Below, piece by piece: positions 54,266 to 62,568 of a stretch of 64,000 bases of DNA. The notes under the pieces were generated by a model, which did no database searches, was not told the origin of the DNA, and worked only from the letters and a program-made list of their open reading frames with translations. A program made the translations under genes and the position numbers. Source of the stretch: Longibacter salinarum (GTDB lineage Bacteria; Bacteroidota; Rhodothermia; Rhodothermales; Salinibacteraceae); contig NZ_PDEQ01000002.1 of NCBI RefSeq assembly GCF_002554795.1, positions 620,001-684,000 of the forward strand. The letters are read 5' to 3'. Within the stretch, counting starts at the first letter, position 1. Each line of letters starts with the position of its first letter.

Positions 54266-57200
54266 CTACATCGCTCGAAAGAGAAGCCAGTGGGCGTCGC
54301 TGTTGGGCTTAGAGTGCAGGTGAACCACGAGCACCTTCGGACCCTGACCCGGGCTGATGAAGGTGTACGGGAACCGGGCGTCCATCGCACCCTGACTGAT
54401 ACCCTCCTTGAAACGACCAAAGAACAGGTTATTGTTCGTGCTGGGCGCGAGGTCGAAGAAAAAGTTCTTGCCGAGGATCGCCGTCTTGCTGTCGTGCTTT
54501 TTGAGGCCAGGCAAGGCAAGCCCAGCTTGGTTCACGAACTGAACGACGCCCGTCTCACTCAAGCGAACGACACCAAAATCCAGGTCGTCAAGCTGCTCAC
54601 TGCCAAGATGTTCAAGCCCGGCGATAACGTCCTGGGGGACAAAGGCGGGAGCGGCGTCAATGAAGAATCGGGTTTGCTCCTCTTCGGCCTCTTGTCTGCC
54701 GGCAGGCGCCGAACTGGCCGGATCCGTCAAGCGTGCGGCTGGCTCGTCGTCCGGCTCGGACTCATCGGCGTGCGCAGATTCGAGGCGGGCGACGAGGGAC
54801 AAGATTTCGTCGACGTCGGAGACACCCAGTTCTCGCTCCAGGCGTTCGAAGCGTTGTCGGCACGCGGCAGAGGCCTGGGCAAGCTCGGACCGCTTCTGCT
54901 CGAGATGCTGAATTCGATTTGCTGCTTCATCCGCACTCCCAAAGCCAAGTTCGAAGAGACGTTCTTTCTCTCCATAGAGATCACGGAGCTGTTGCTCCAT
55001 GCTCTCCAGCATGGTCGTAGCGTCCTGTTCGGCCGTGTGCTCCTCAATGAAGGCCTGCATGTCGTCGTTCATATCTTCGACGGAGGCCCGGTCACCATAC
55101 AGGTCATCCAGCTGTGTTGCCAGACCTTCGACCATTTCGATGACGTCATCTGCTGTCGAAACGCCAAGTTCGCGATCGAGCTTCTCGCGTTCAGCATACA
55201 GCGCTTCGAGCTGCTGGAAGGTGTCCTGACCGTCGTCGAGCGCATTGGCGCGCACTGTGGTGTTCTCTCGTTGCTGATATAGCTCTTCGAGCTGCTCCTT
55301 CATGCTCGCAATCATAGACGCTGCGTCATCGACGCTCTCGACGCCGATCTGGTCCAGAGCTTCGCGATCCTGCTCGAAGCGGGTGATCTCAGCATTCATT
55401 TCGCGAGCCATTTCGGCAATCTGCTCAGCGTCTTCCCGGGTACGAACGCCGAGCGCTTCTTCGATGGCATCCAACTGTTTAGAGGCATCACCATACGCGT
55501 CGCGTTCTTGGTGGAGGGAGGCGAGTTGCTCGTCCATGCTGCGGATCATCGCGAGTACATCGCGCGAGGAGGACATCGCGGTCTCTCCTGGCATGTCCGA
55601 CTCCGTTGACAAGAGCTCGCTCATCTCCTGATGCAGGCTTCGAACGGACGCAGTCAGTTTTCGCGCCTCGTCCGGTGTATTGACGCCAAGGATTGACTGA
55701 ACGGATTCGTACTCGTCGGCAGCTTTTCTCGTGGAATCTCGATTCTCGTAAAGATCGACAAGCTGTTCCTCCATGCTGTCGATGATCTGGAGGGCTGAGT
55801 CAACCGTGAGACCCGCTTCGACAAGGCGCTCTTGCTCCTGAGTCAAGCGTTCCAGCTGACTGCTCATAGAGTGAACCAGATCGGCAAGGTCGTGCGCTTC
55901 TTCGGGCGTCTCGACGCCGAGGATGTCTAGCACTTCGCGTTCGGCCTCGTCCTTCACGGTGCTGACGCTTCCGTCGCCAGAAGCAGACAACGTCGGATCA
56001 GCGAGGATGTCGGCGTCCACGCGTCCTTCCGCCCGGTCCTGATAGAGGTCAACGAGCTGTTCTTCCATCGTGTCGATCATGGCGACAGCCTGCTCGGCCG
56101 TCAGGCCGGCCTCGTCGAGCGTCTCCTGTTCTTCCGTAAGCCGCTCAAGTTGGTCCGTCATGTTCTCGACCAGTCCGGCGAGTTCTTCGGCTTCATCGAC
56201 GGAGTCGACCCCCAGGACCTTCCCGATGGGGGCCGATGTGTCGTTCTCGCGCCCATTCTCAGCGGTAGGGTCCGCGTCCTGCGCCTCGTAGAGATCAACG
56301 AGCTGCTCCTCCATGCTGTAAATCAGGTCGAGGAGGCTGGCGACATCCTGTACGGCAAGTTCATTTTCTATGCGGTCGTTGTCAGCCTGATACTGTCTGA
56401 TTTGCTTACCCATCGAGCGAACGGCCGCTTCGAGCTCGCGCGCTTCCGTTTCCGTCTCAATGCCCAGAATGGATCCGATGCTATCGGAGCCGGATGCTTC
56501 GAGATGTTCGTAAAGGTCAACAAGCTGATTCTCCATGCTGGAAATCATCTCCAGCAGACCGTCGGCGCTACGTAAACCGGTTTCTTCGCTAAGGCGCTCC
56601 CGCTCCGCGTGATAGGCCTGGACACGATCGCCGAGCGACGTCACCATTTCTGCCAGGCTTCGTGCATCATCGACCGTCTGGATTCCAAGAACGTCCGTAA
56701 CTTCTTGCGGAATGTCTTGTACCTCCGCGCTCTCTAACCACTCGTCCAACGCGTTCTGGAGAGAGACAACGTTGGCTTCGATGATGGACAACAGGTCTGC
56801 GAGGTCCTCCGGATCGTCGGTTGCGACGTCAGGGGTGTCGGTTGTGTTCAGGATGTCGCGCAATCGAAGATTGATATCCTGAACGGACTGAACGAGGTCT
56901 TCGGCTTCGCCAATCGAGGCGACGCCGACGATGTTGCGGATGGCGGTTGCGGCATGGAAGACCGACGTGTCGGGCTTCGAGTCGCTCTCCTCGATCTTTT
57001 CCTGCAGCACCTTTATTTCGTCGAGGGCTTCAGATGCCTCGTTGAACCCAGCCTCCACCAGGGCCTCTTTCTCGTGGTAGAGGTTTTCCAGCTGTCGATT
57101 CATCCCCCGAACGCGCTGGACGCCTTCTTCGACGCTCGTCACGCCCAGTGCTTCGAGTAATTTTTCAGTTTCGCGGTGGAGTTCCTTGAATGCCGTTTCG

Positions 57201-57505
57201 ACTCCACCTTCGTCCTGCCCCTCAAGCTGCTCGACCAACTGAGCATTGCGGTCGCGGAGTTTCTGCAGACGCTCGTGCATCTCGCGAAAGACTTCCTCCA
57301 CCTCCGAAATGGTGACGAAGCTTTCTTGCGGACGCGTCGACTCTTCATCGATGCGGTCCATATTCTTCTTCAACGTCTGCACCCGAGGGAGGACCTCTTT
57401 AGGGTCAGATGTGCCGAGGACCTCGCAGAGCGAAGACCACTGGTTGGCGAGCCACTCGGGGGGAGGGGAGGATGCCGCCGCGTCAGAATCTTGTCGTTCA
57501 GCCAT
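54266..57505 (-). CDS. giant coiled-coil repeat protein with C-terminal cysteine-less PYP-like domain (long form)
   Basis: A 1079-residue protein (start MAERQDSDAAASS). Residues about 20-930 consist of roughly 90-105-residue acidic helical repeats, each opening with an LGVxTxxEAxxLA-like motif (eleven can be counted) and containing SMEEQLVDLYxxRD (for example four near-identical copies between about 330 and 620). No signal or membrane segment. Residues 960-1079 are a complete PYP-like domain (DFGVVRLSETGVVQFVNQ, KNFFFDLAP, FFGRFKEGI, HWLLFRAM). The chromophore Cys is Ser1022 (LAPSTNN), Glu46 is Gly and Tyr42 is Val, so it is not photoactive by itself. Probable paralogue of the short form, with about twice as many repeats. 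It should form long rods; the scaffold function is inferred. Confidence 0.87.
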   Translation of the reverse strand: MAERQDSDAAASSPPPEWLANQWSSLCEVLGTSDPKEVLPRVQTLKKNMDRIDEESTRPQESFVTISEVEEVFREMHERLQKLRDRNAQLVEQLEGQDEGGVETAFKELHRETEKLLEALGVTSVEEGVQRVRGMNRQLENLYHEKEALVEAGFNEASEALDEIKVLQEKIEESDSKPDTSVFHAATAIRNIVGVASIGEAEDLVQSVQDINLRLRDILNTTDTPDVATDDPEDLADLLSIIEANVVSLQNALDEWLESAEVQDIPQEVTDVLGIQTVDDARSLAEMVTSLGDRVQAYHAERERLSEETGLRSADGLLEMISSMENQLVDLYEHLEASGSDSIGSILGIETETEARELEAAVRSMGKQIRQYQADNDRIENELAVQDVASLLDLIYSMEEQLVDLYEAQDADPTAENGRENDTSAPIGKVLGVDSVDEAEELAGLVENMTDQLERLTEEQETLDEAGLTAEQAVAMIDTMEEQLVDLYQDRAEGRVDADILADPTLSASGDGSVSTVKDEAEREVLDILGVETPEEAHDLADLVHSMSSQLERLTQEQERLVEAGLTVDSALQIIDSMEEQLVDLYENRDSTRKAADEYESVQSILGVNTPDEARKLTASVRSLHQEMSELLSTESDMPGETAMSSSRDVLAMIRSMDEQLASLHQERDAYGDASKQLDAIEEALGVRTREDAEQIAEMAREMNAEITRFEQDREALDQIGVESVDDAASMIASMKEQLEELYQQRENTTVRANALDDGQDTFQQLEALYAEREKLDRELGVSTADDVIEMVEGLATQLDDLYGDRASVEDMNDDMQAFIEEHTAEQDATTMLESMEQQLRDLYGEKERLFELGFGSADEAANRIQHLEQKRSELAQASAACRQRFERLERELGVSDVDEILSLVARLESAHADESEPDDEPAARLTDPASSAPAGRQEAEEEQTRFFIDAAPAFVPQDVIAGLEHLGSEQLDDLDFGVVRLSETGVVQFVNQAGLALPGLKKHDSKTAILGKNFFFDLAPSTNNNLFFGRFKEGISQGAMDARFPYTFISPGQGPKVLVVHLHSKPNSDAHWLLFRAM

Positions 57506-58020
57506 CAGATTCGGTAGAGGTGCGCGGAAAGTAGGTGGGAGGTCAGGGGCCGACTTGCACCCTGCGGTATAGAAGAACAGAGACGAATGCGTTGGATCAG
57601 GGCGCGCGACCAGGCTTCGCGACGACACGCGAATGGGCTACGCCGTCAATCCAAGCATCCGGTGGGATACTCCTCAAATGGTTCGATAGTGAGGTCGATC
57701 CCGAGACGCCAGAATCAGGCTGACGTCTACGCGTAGGGTACATTTTTATCAAAAAACATGCCCGATGCCAGAGTAACGATTGAATGATGTCTAGCAACGC
57801 GCGGATTTGTCGCTATATCCAGGTGTATCCGTTACGGTCTTCTTCGATGTTGGATCGGACGATGGACTGTAATTAAGTCGGTATGTGTGCTCTGGGCAGA
57901 GAATACGTAGAATCTTGCACAACGCGGACCGTGTTTGTTGGCCTGGATTTGACAGATAGCAACAGAAGGCAGATTTGTCTCTCTGGCACCGCGCACTCAA
58001 TTCGATACCCTGTACTCAAA
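57506..58020. other. divergent intergenic region, no gene seen
   Basis: 515 bp between the long coiled-coil PYP gene and the next plus-strand gene. Both frames extend into it but without family support or composition expected of coding sequence. Confidence 0.4.
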
Positions 58021-58458
58021 ATGTCAGCAGCCGCAGTCGACTCAAAAGGAAAAGTAGCAACCATTCATTCGAAGATTGAGTCGGCCCTTCGTGGCGAGGT
58101 CGATGATAATTGGGACATCGTTCTGGACGATTGGGCCTCTGCCGCACCATCGCAGCGAAAGGCGGTGCGAGCGTATGTGTCTGGCCTGCGAAACCGGATG
58201 TACCGGACCTTGATGGAGATCGACTCGATCGAAGAGTTGGAACGCGGTGTCGCCATCCAGTACGTTGAGGTCAAGGCACACTGGATGATGTTGAACACGC
58301 AAATTCAGCATCAGACGGATCGCGACGGACGTGCGGCGGACGATCTGATTTACCGCGCGACATGCGTCAGTCTGATCGTCCAGGCGCTCGAGCCGCTTCT
58401 CACTCAGACACGCGTCGACTCCCTGACGAACTTTCTCGCCGAGCCGTTCGATGAGTAA
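58021..58458 (+). CDS. hypothetical helical protein next to the PYP cluster
   Basis: A 145-residue soluble, mainly helical protein (start MSAAAVDSKGKVATIHSK) that I do not recognise. It has one Cys, several Trp (NWDIVLDDW, AHWMM) and no membrane segment. The frame is open 138 bp upstream, but that part is Cys-rich and poorly acidic, unlike coding sequence here. Acidic composition of the shorter form fits the proteome. It faces away from the long coiled-coil PYP gene, and the 820 bp after it hold no supported gene. Confidence 0.6.
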   Translation: MSAAAVDSKGKVATIHSKIESALRGEVDDNWDIVLDDWASAAPSQRKAVRAYVSGLRNRMYRTLMEIDSIEELERGVAIQYVEVKAHWMMLNTQIQHQTDRDGRAADDLIYRATCVSLIVQALEPLLTQTRVDSLTNFLAEPFDE

Positions 58459-59282
58459 GGACTCTGCGGCCAAGCGGTCGAAGCATGATACGCACTCGCG
58501 CAAGTGCACGCTACCTATCGGGTATCTACGTCACGGGCTGGGTAGAACATGCTATCCGGTTGCCGGTCTGGATGTCTCTAGCCCGGTTGGTTAACAGATT
58601 GCGCCCACGTCTAATCACGTCTCGGCACCTCAGGTAGCGCCGGAATCCCCGACTATTGACGAGAAACGCCGATGTGTTGCCGGCGATCGATCCTTGACGG
58701 ACACGAGTCGCGCTCGAGCCTTACCCTGCGATCAGGTGGCACGGAATTGGTTCGATCTAGCCAATCGACGGAAGACCTGGTCTATGATGACCACACGCCG
58801 CTGAGACGGTACGGCCCGTCGTTTCCGGGCGCGTTCCGCTTCTCCTGCGCAACCCCACGGTATTCCCCGTTGGGGTTCGTTGTACAAAGCGGTCCACACG
58901 TGAATAGAAGTGCTGGGCTCGTTTTGTTGCGCGCGCACCGATGTTCGTATGTCGAGGCATACCTCGGATGCCTCGCGTCTTATTTGGGTTCAAGGTGTGG
59001 TGGACATCACTTTAGAAAATGGCCACATCCTGATTCTTGGCAGTTTGCACCGTCCTAACCGGTCGTCCCTGCAAAGCGGTCGTGTCGGTGTGCGTCTGAC
59101 GACAACGCGGATGAGAATAGGCCACTCGTCATGTACATGACTCAATGCCCTGAGAGTTGGACGTAACAAGTTTGCACGTGTCGGAAGCGGTACCAACGGA
59201 GCGCCAGAAGCCTGTTCGTCCAGGCAACACGTTCAATTCGCACGTGTCCTCTCTCTACCCCTCGACCTCTCCCAGATACAGT
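58459..59282. other. 824-bp region without a supported gene
   Basis: The longest gap in the window. Short frames exist (for example 58672-59058, plus) but have Cys/Arg/Ser-rich, non-acidic translations unlike the real genes. Small hairpins occur: AACCCCA/TGGGGTT at about 58852-58878 and CGAGGCAT/ATGCCTCG at about 58955-58977. No tRNA or known RNA was recognised. Confidence 0.45.
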
Positions 59283-60005
59283 ATGACCGACGTCGCCACA
59301 AAAGCGCCGCAACTCTTGCTCTACGCGATGTTTGATCCGGAGCGGACCGATGCAGGAACCTTGCGAGATGTATTCGACATGTCCGGCGTGCAGGATCAGC
59401 CGATTCGATCCATTCCCGGAAAAGACCTGTCGGTTCTCGCGTCACCGGTAGAGGATTCCTCCGTGATCTCGTCGCCATCCATGGGGGAGGTCTTGGCCTT
59501 CAAGCGTGTCGTAGATACGGCATTTCAGGGTGGGCCGCTAATCCCACTTCGTTTCGGCACCCTCGTCCGTTCCAACGGTCAGGCTGAGATCGTATTGCAG
59601 GAAAAAGGACATCTATATGCCGATCTTTTGGGTCGGCTTGACGGGCAGGCTGAAATGGGCATATGTCTCTCGCTCAAGTCTGAGGGGAACGGTGAAAACG
59701 ACCGCATTCCATCGTATCGCGGTGATCGTCCGGGGACGGCGTACCTGCTCGCCCGACAGCAGAGCCTCGTGCGTGAACGACAGCGGGCCGAGGCCCTTGT
59801 CGCCCCGTTCCGGGAAGCGCTGGGATCGTTAGCCACATCGGTCTCAACGTCTCCTCGCCACGATGCGGAAGAATCGGTTTCGATTGCCTTTCTCGTACCC
59901 CGGAAGAACGTCGATCGGTTTCGCGAAATTGCCGGCGAGGTGTCGGTGCCAGCCGCCCGTTCGGTTGAGGTCGTCGGGCCCTGGGCGCCCTATTCGTTCG
60001 TGTGA
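59283..60005 (+). CDS. gas vesicle protein GvpF/GvpL-like
   Basis: A 240-residue protein of the GvpF/GvpL family. Diagnostic segments are the N-terminal LLLYAMFDP, PSMGEVLAFKRVVDTAFQGGPLIPLRFGTLV in the middle, LLGRLDGQAEMGI, and the C-terminal end VEVVGPWAPYSFV (the GPWPPYSF signature). GvpF/GvpL are minor structural or assembly proteins of gas vesicles. No gvpA or other gvp gene is in the window, so this is an orphan copy, or the rest lies elsewhere. The start MTDVATKAPQLLLY at 59283 is preferred over the ATG at 59157. Confidence 0.85.
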   Translation: MTDVATKAPQLLLYAMFDPERTDAGTLRDVFDMSGVQDQPIRSIPGKDLSVLASPVEDSSVISSPSMGEVLAFKRVVDTAFQGGPLIPLRFGTLVRSNGQAEIVLQEKGHLYADLLGRLDGQAEMGICLSLKSEGNGENDRIPSYRGDRPGTAYLLARQQSLVRERQRAEALVAPFREALGSLATSVSTSPRHDAEESVSIAFLVPRKNVDRFREIAGEVSVPAARSVEVVGPWAPYSFV

Positions 60006-60190
60006 GAATGGCAATCCCGAACGCACTGCGCATAGCGTGCTGAAGCGGGGCGGGGGAAGGGGTCGTCGATCCGTTTAAATCATCCTGCCGCTTCCCATGA
60101 CCAAGATTCGGATTAAAAAGGAACCGGCGGGTATCGCAGAGCCGTTCGGGTAGGCGATCATATGCCCTTCTTCGCCAGGCTCACTTGCTC

Positions 60191-60985
60191 ATGTCATTCG
60201 AATGGTTATCTTCGCCGGAGGCCTGGATCGCCCTCGGCACACTGACGGTGTTGGAAATCATCCTCGGGATCGACAACATCGTTTTCATTTCCATTCTGTC
60301 GAACAAGCTGCCCAAAGAGAAGCGTCCCCTGGCCCGGCGACTCGGGCTTGGCCTGGCCCTCTTCGGGCGCATTGCGCTGTTGCTATCCATTAGCTGGATC
60401 ATGACGCTCACGCAGCCGCTCTTCGAGGTTTTCGCAGAGGCAATTAGCGGTCGAGACCTGATCCTGTTGGCCGGCGGCGTCTTCCTGATTACGAAGGCAA
60501 CGCACGAAATCCACGGGAAGCTAGAAGGCGATGATGAAAGCGATGCGGCCGTACACGCCGCCTCGTTTGCAAGTGTGATCGCGCAGATCTTTCTGCTGGA
60601 TCTTGTCTTTTCCCTGGATTCGGTGATCACGGCCGTGGGGATGGCGGAGCGCGTTGAGGTCATGATCATTGCCGTCACGATCGCCGTCCTCATTATGCTG
60701 GTCTCAGCATCTGCGATCTCGCGCTTCATTGGTGAGCATCCAACGGTGAAGATGCTTGCCCTCAGTTTTCTCCTTCTGATCGGTGTGACTCTCGTCGCGG
60801 AAGGAATGAATGAGCACATCCCGAAAGGCTATATTTACTCGGCCATGGGGTTCTCGCTTATTGTGGAGATGCTGAACCTGCGTGCCAATGGAAAGAAAAC
60901 CAAAAAACCAGAACCGGTTCACCTTCACCAGCCGCGTCTGAGAAAAGCGGTGCATCGTCTCCTTCAAGAGGAGGGTCAGACGTGA
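60191..60985 (+). CDS. TerC family integral membrane protein
   Basis: A 264-residue protein with seven or so transmembrane segments. The two TerC metal-site motifs are visible: TVLEIILGIDNIVFIS in the first segment and LLDLVFSLDSVITAVGM in the fourth, each with a buried Asp. The C-terminal tail is charged and cytosolic (KKTKKPEPVHLHQPRLRK). TerC/Alx/YoaE proteins are linked to manganese or calcium export, partly to protect secreted metalloproteins. The start MSFEWLSSPEAW at 60191 is chosen (a TTG six bases earlier is possible). Confidence 0.93.
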   Translation: MSFEWLSSPEAWIALGTLTVLEIILGIDNIVFISILSNKLPKEKRPLARRLGLGLALFGRIALLLSISWIMTLTQPLFEVFAEAISGRDLILLAGGVFLITKATHEIHGKLEGDDESDAAVHAASFASVIAQIFLLDLVFSLDSVITAVGMAERVEVMIIAVTIAVLIMLVSASAISRFIGEHPTVKMLALSFLLLIGVTLVAEGMNEHIPKGYIYSAMGFSLIVEMLNLRANGKKTKKPEPVHLHQPRLRKAVHRLLQEEGQT

Positions 60986-61151
60986 GCGTCCGTTTGCTGT
61001 TTAATCGTAGCGAGCATGCGAAATGGACGAGGCAATCGACTCAGCCGGGCACTATTTTCGGCGCGGTTTGCAAAAGTAGGTGATGCGGCGGAACTGAGAT
61101 CCTTTCTTCGTTCGTTTAAGACATACTTGCCTCTCTCAAAGAGTCCTGCGG

Positions 61152-62309
61152 GTGGATATGAAAACGTCCCTGAGGATCGGCTCCGTCTTCGGCATTGGAA
61201 TTTTCCTCCACTGGTCATTTCTGTTACTGGTGGTGGGCATCGTCGTCTTCTTTATCGTGCAGAGCGGGCCGACCGCATCTGCCGCGACTAGCATCGGTGT
61301 CATCCTCGGTGTCTTCGCGTGCGTCGTGCTTCACGAATTGGGTCATGCGCTTGCAGCACGGTCGTTCGATGTGCCCACGCGGAGCATCACGCTTTACCCG
61401 ATTGGGGGACTGGCACGGCTCGAACGAATTCCTTCGGATCCGATGAAGGAGTTTTGGATTGCGGTGGCTGGGCCGGCGGTCAATGTCGTGATCGCCGTGG
61501 TGCTCGGCGCCCTGGTGTTTGCCACGGGACGCCCGCTATCGCCGTCCGTGCTGGCTGAGCCAATGCAAGATCCAATTACGACGCTCGCGTGGCTGAACGT
61601 CGGACTGGCGGTCTTTAACCTGTTGCCGGCATTCCCCATGGACGGCGGACGGGTACTGCGGGCCCTGTTGGCTCTGAACACCGACTACGCGCAGGCGACA
61701 CAGACGGCTGCCAATATCGGGCAGGGCATGGCCATACTCTTTGGTCTTCTCGGTGTCCTCACGTTCAATCCGGTCCTTCTCTTTATCGCTTTGTTTGTGT
61801 ACGCCGGTGCACAGCGCGAGTCGCAGCAGGCGATGTTTCGCTCGTTCACGCACGGCGCGACCGTTCGGAACGCGATGATGACGCGGTTCACCACTCTCTC
61901 CATTGATGCGACGCTGGATGATGCGGTAGATGCACTCCTTGCGGGCAGCGACCATGACTTCCCCATCGTCGAGGCGGGCGACGATGGGCGACCACGGTTG
62001 GTCGGCATCCTGCCCCGCCAGGCCCTCATCCGCGCACTGTCAACACACGATGCTGCCGACACGGTTGATTCGATTGCCGAAGAGCCGTGCTTTACGGTCA
62101 GTGACGACCAGATGCTCGATACGGTCTTCACCAAGATGAGTCAAGAGCAGTGTTCGACAGTTCCCGTCTTGAATAACGGCGACCTGGTCGGGCTGTTGAC
62201 GCTCGAGAATGTGGGCGAGTTGGTGATGGTTGCCTCGGCTATGGAACAGCGAGAGGCGGCGGATGTGCGGAAAAAAATGGCACCGCAGCCGCAGGCCGCA
62301 CGCGAATAA
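61152..62309 (+). CDS. site-2 protease (M50 family) with tandem CBS domains
   Basis: Membrane zinc metalloprotease of 385 residues from a GTG at 61152 (ATG at 61158 is equally possible). The zinc site is HELGH in CVVLHELGHALAARSF, and the third ligand lies in NLLPAFPMDGGRVLRALL. About six transmembrane segments in the first 225 residues are followed by two CBS motifs (about 232-350: MTRFTTLSIDATLDDAVDALL and EEPCFTVSDDQMLDTVFTKM). This is the rhomboid-unrelated S2P/SpoIVFB group that senses ligands such as adenylates through CBS. Substrate unknown. Confidence 0.92.
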   Translation: MDMKTSLRIGSVFGIGIFLHWSFLLLVVGIVVFFIVQSGPTASAATSIGVILGVFACVVLHELGHALAARSFDVPTRSITLYPIGGLARLERIPSDPMKEFWIAVAGPAVNVVIAVVLGALVFATGRPLSPSVLAEPMQDPITTLAWLNVGLAVFNLLPAFPMDGGRVLRALLALNTDYAQATQTAANIGQGMAILFGLLGVLTFNPVLLFIALFVYAGAQRESQQAMFRSFTHGATVRNAMMTRFTTLSIDATLDDAVDALLAGSDHDFPIVEAGDDGRPRLVGILPRQALIRALSTHDAADTVDSIAEEPCFTVSDDQMLDTVFTKMSQEQCSTVPVLNNGDLVGLLTLENVGELVMVASAMEQREAADVRKKMAPQPQAARE

Positions 62310-62568
62310 CCGGCCTCGCTCGTAGAAAACGGAGGCGAAGCCGATGACAACACCGTTCCTGCGCCGTCGGATCGGTCGGGGTCGAACTGACGCGACTCCG
62401 CCGACACGATCGGCTGTATTCCCGCAGTCGCATCAAGACTTTCTTCCGACTTCCCGCATTGTTAACTCGAAGTCACGGTGTGGGCACGCATTTCTGGTTG
62501 GTGCCTACTATCTTTCGGATTGGTTTTCCGCCATCGCCCTTCGCTCTCCCGATTAGTCCCTGAGTTTT

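Noticed and set aside
54290-55282. 330-codon plus-strand frame within the long coiled-coil PYP gene
   Set aside because: Antisense shadow of the repeat-rich gene; the real minus-strand frame carries clear repeats and a PYP domain.
45779-57505. Treating the two coiled-coil proteins as additional light receptors
   Set aside because: Their PYP-like domains have Gly or Ser in place of the chromophore Cys and lack Tyr42/Glu46 equivalents, so covalent p-coumarate binding is not expected.
57883-58020. Upstream extension of the 145-residue hypothetical protein
   Set aside because: The extra 46 residues are Cys-rich and not acidic, and the ATG at 58021 gives a protein with coding-like composition.
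58672-59058. 128-codon frame in the 824-bp gap
   Set aside because: Composition (Cys, Arg, Ser-rich, not acidic) is unlike genes here and no motif is recognisable.
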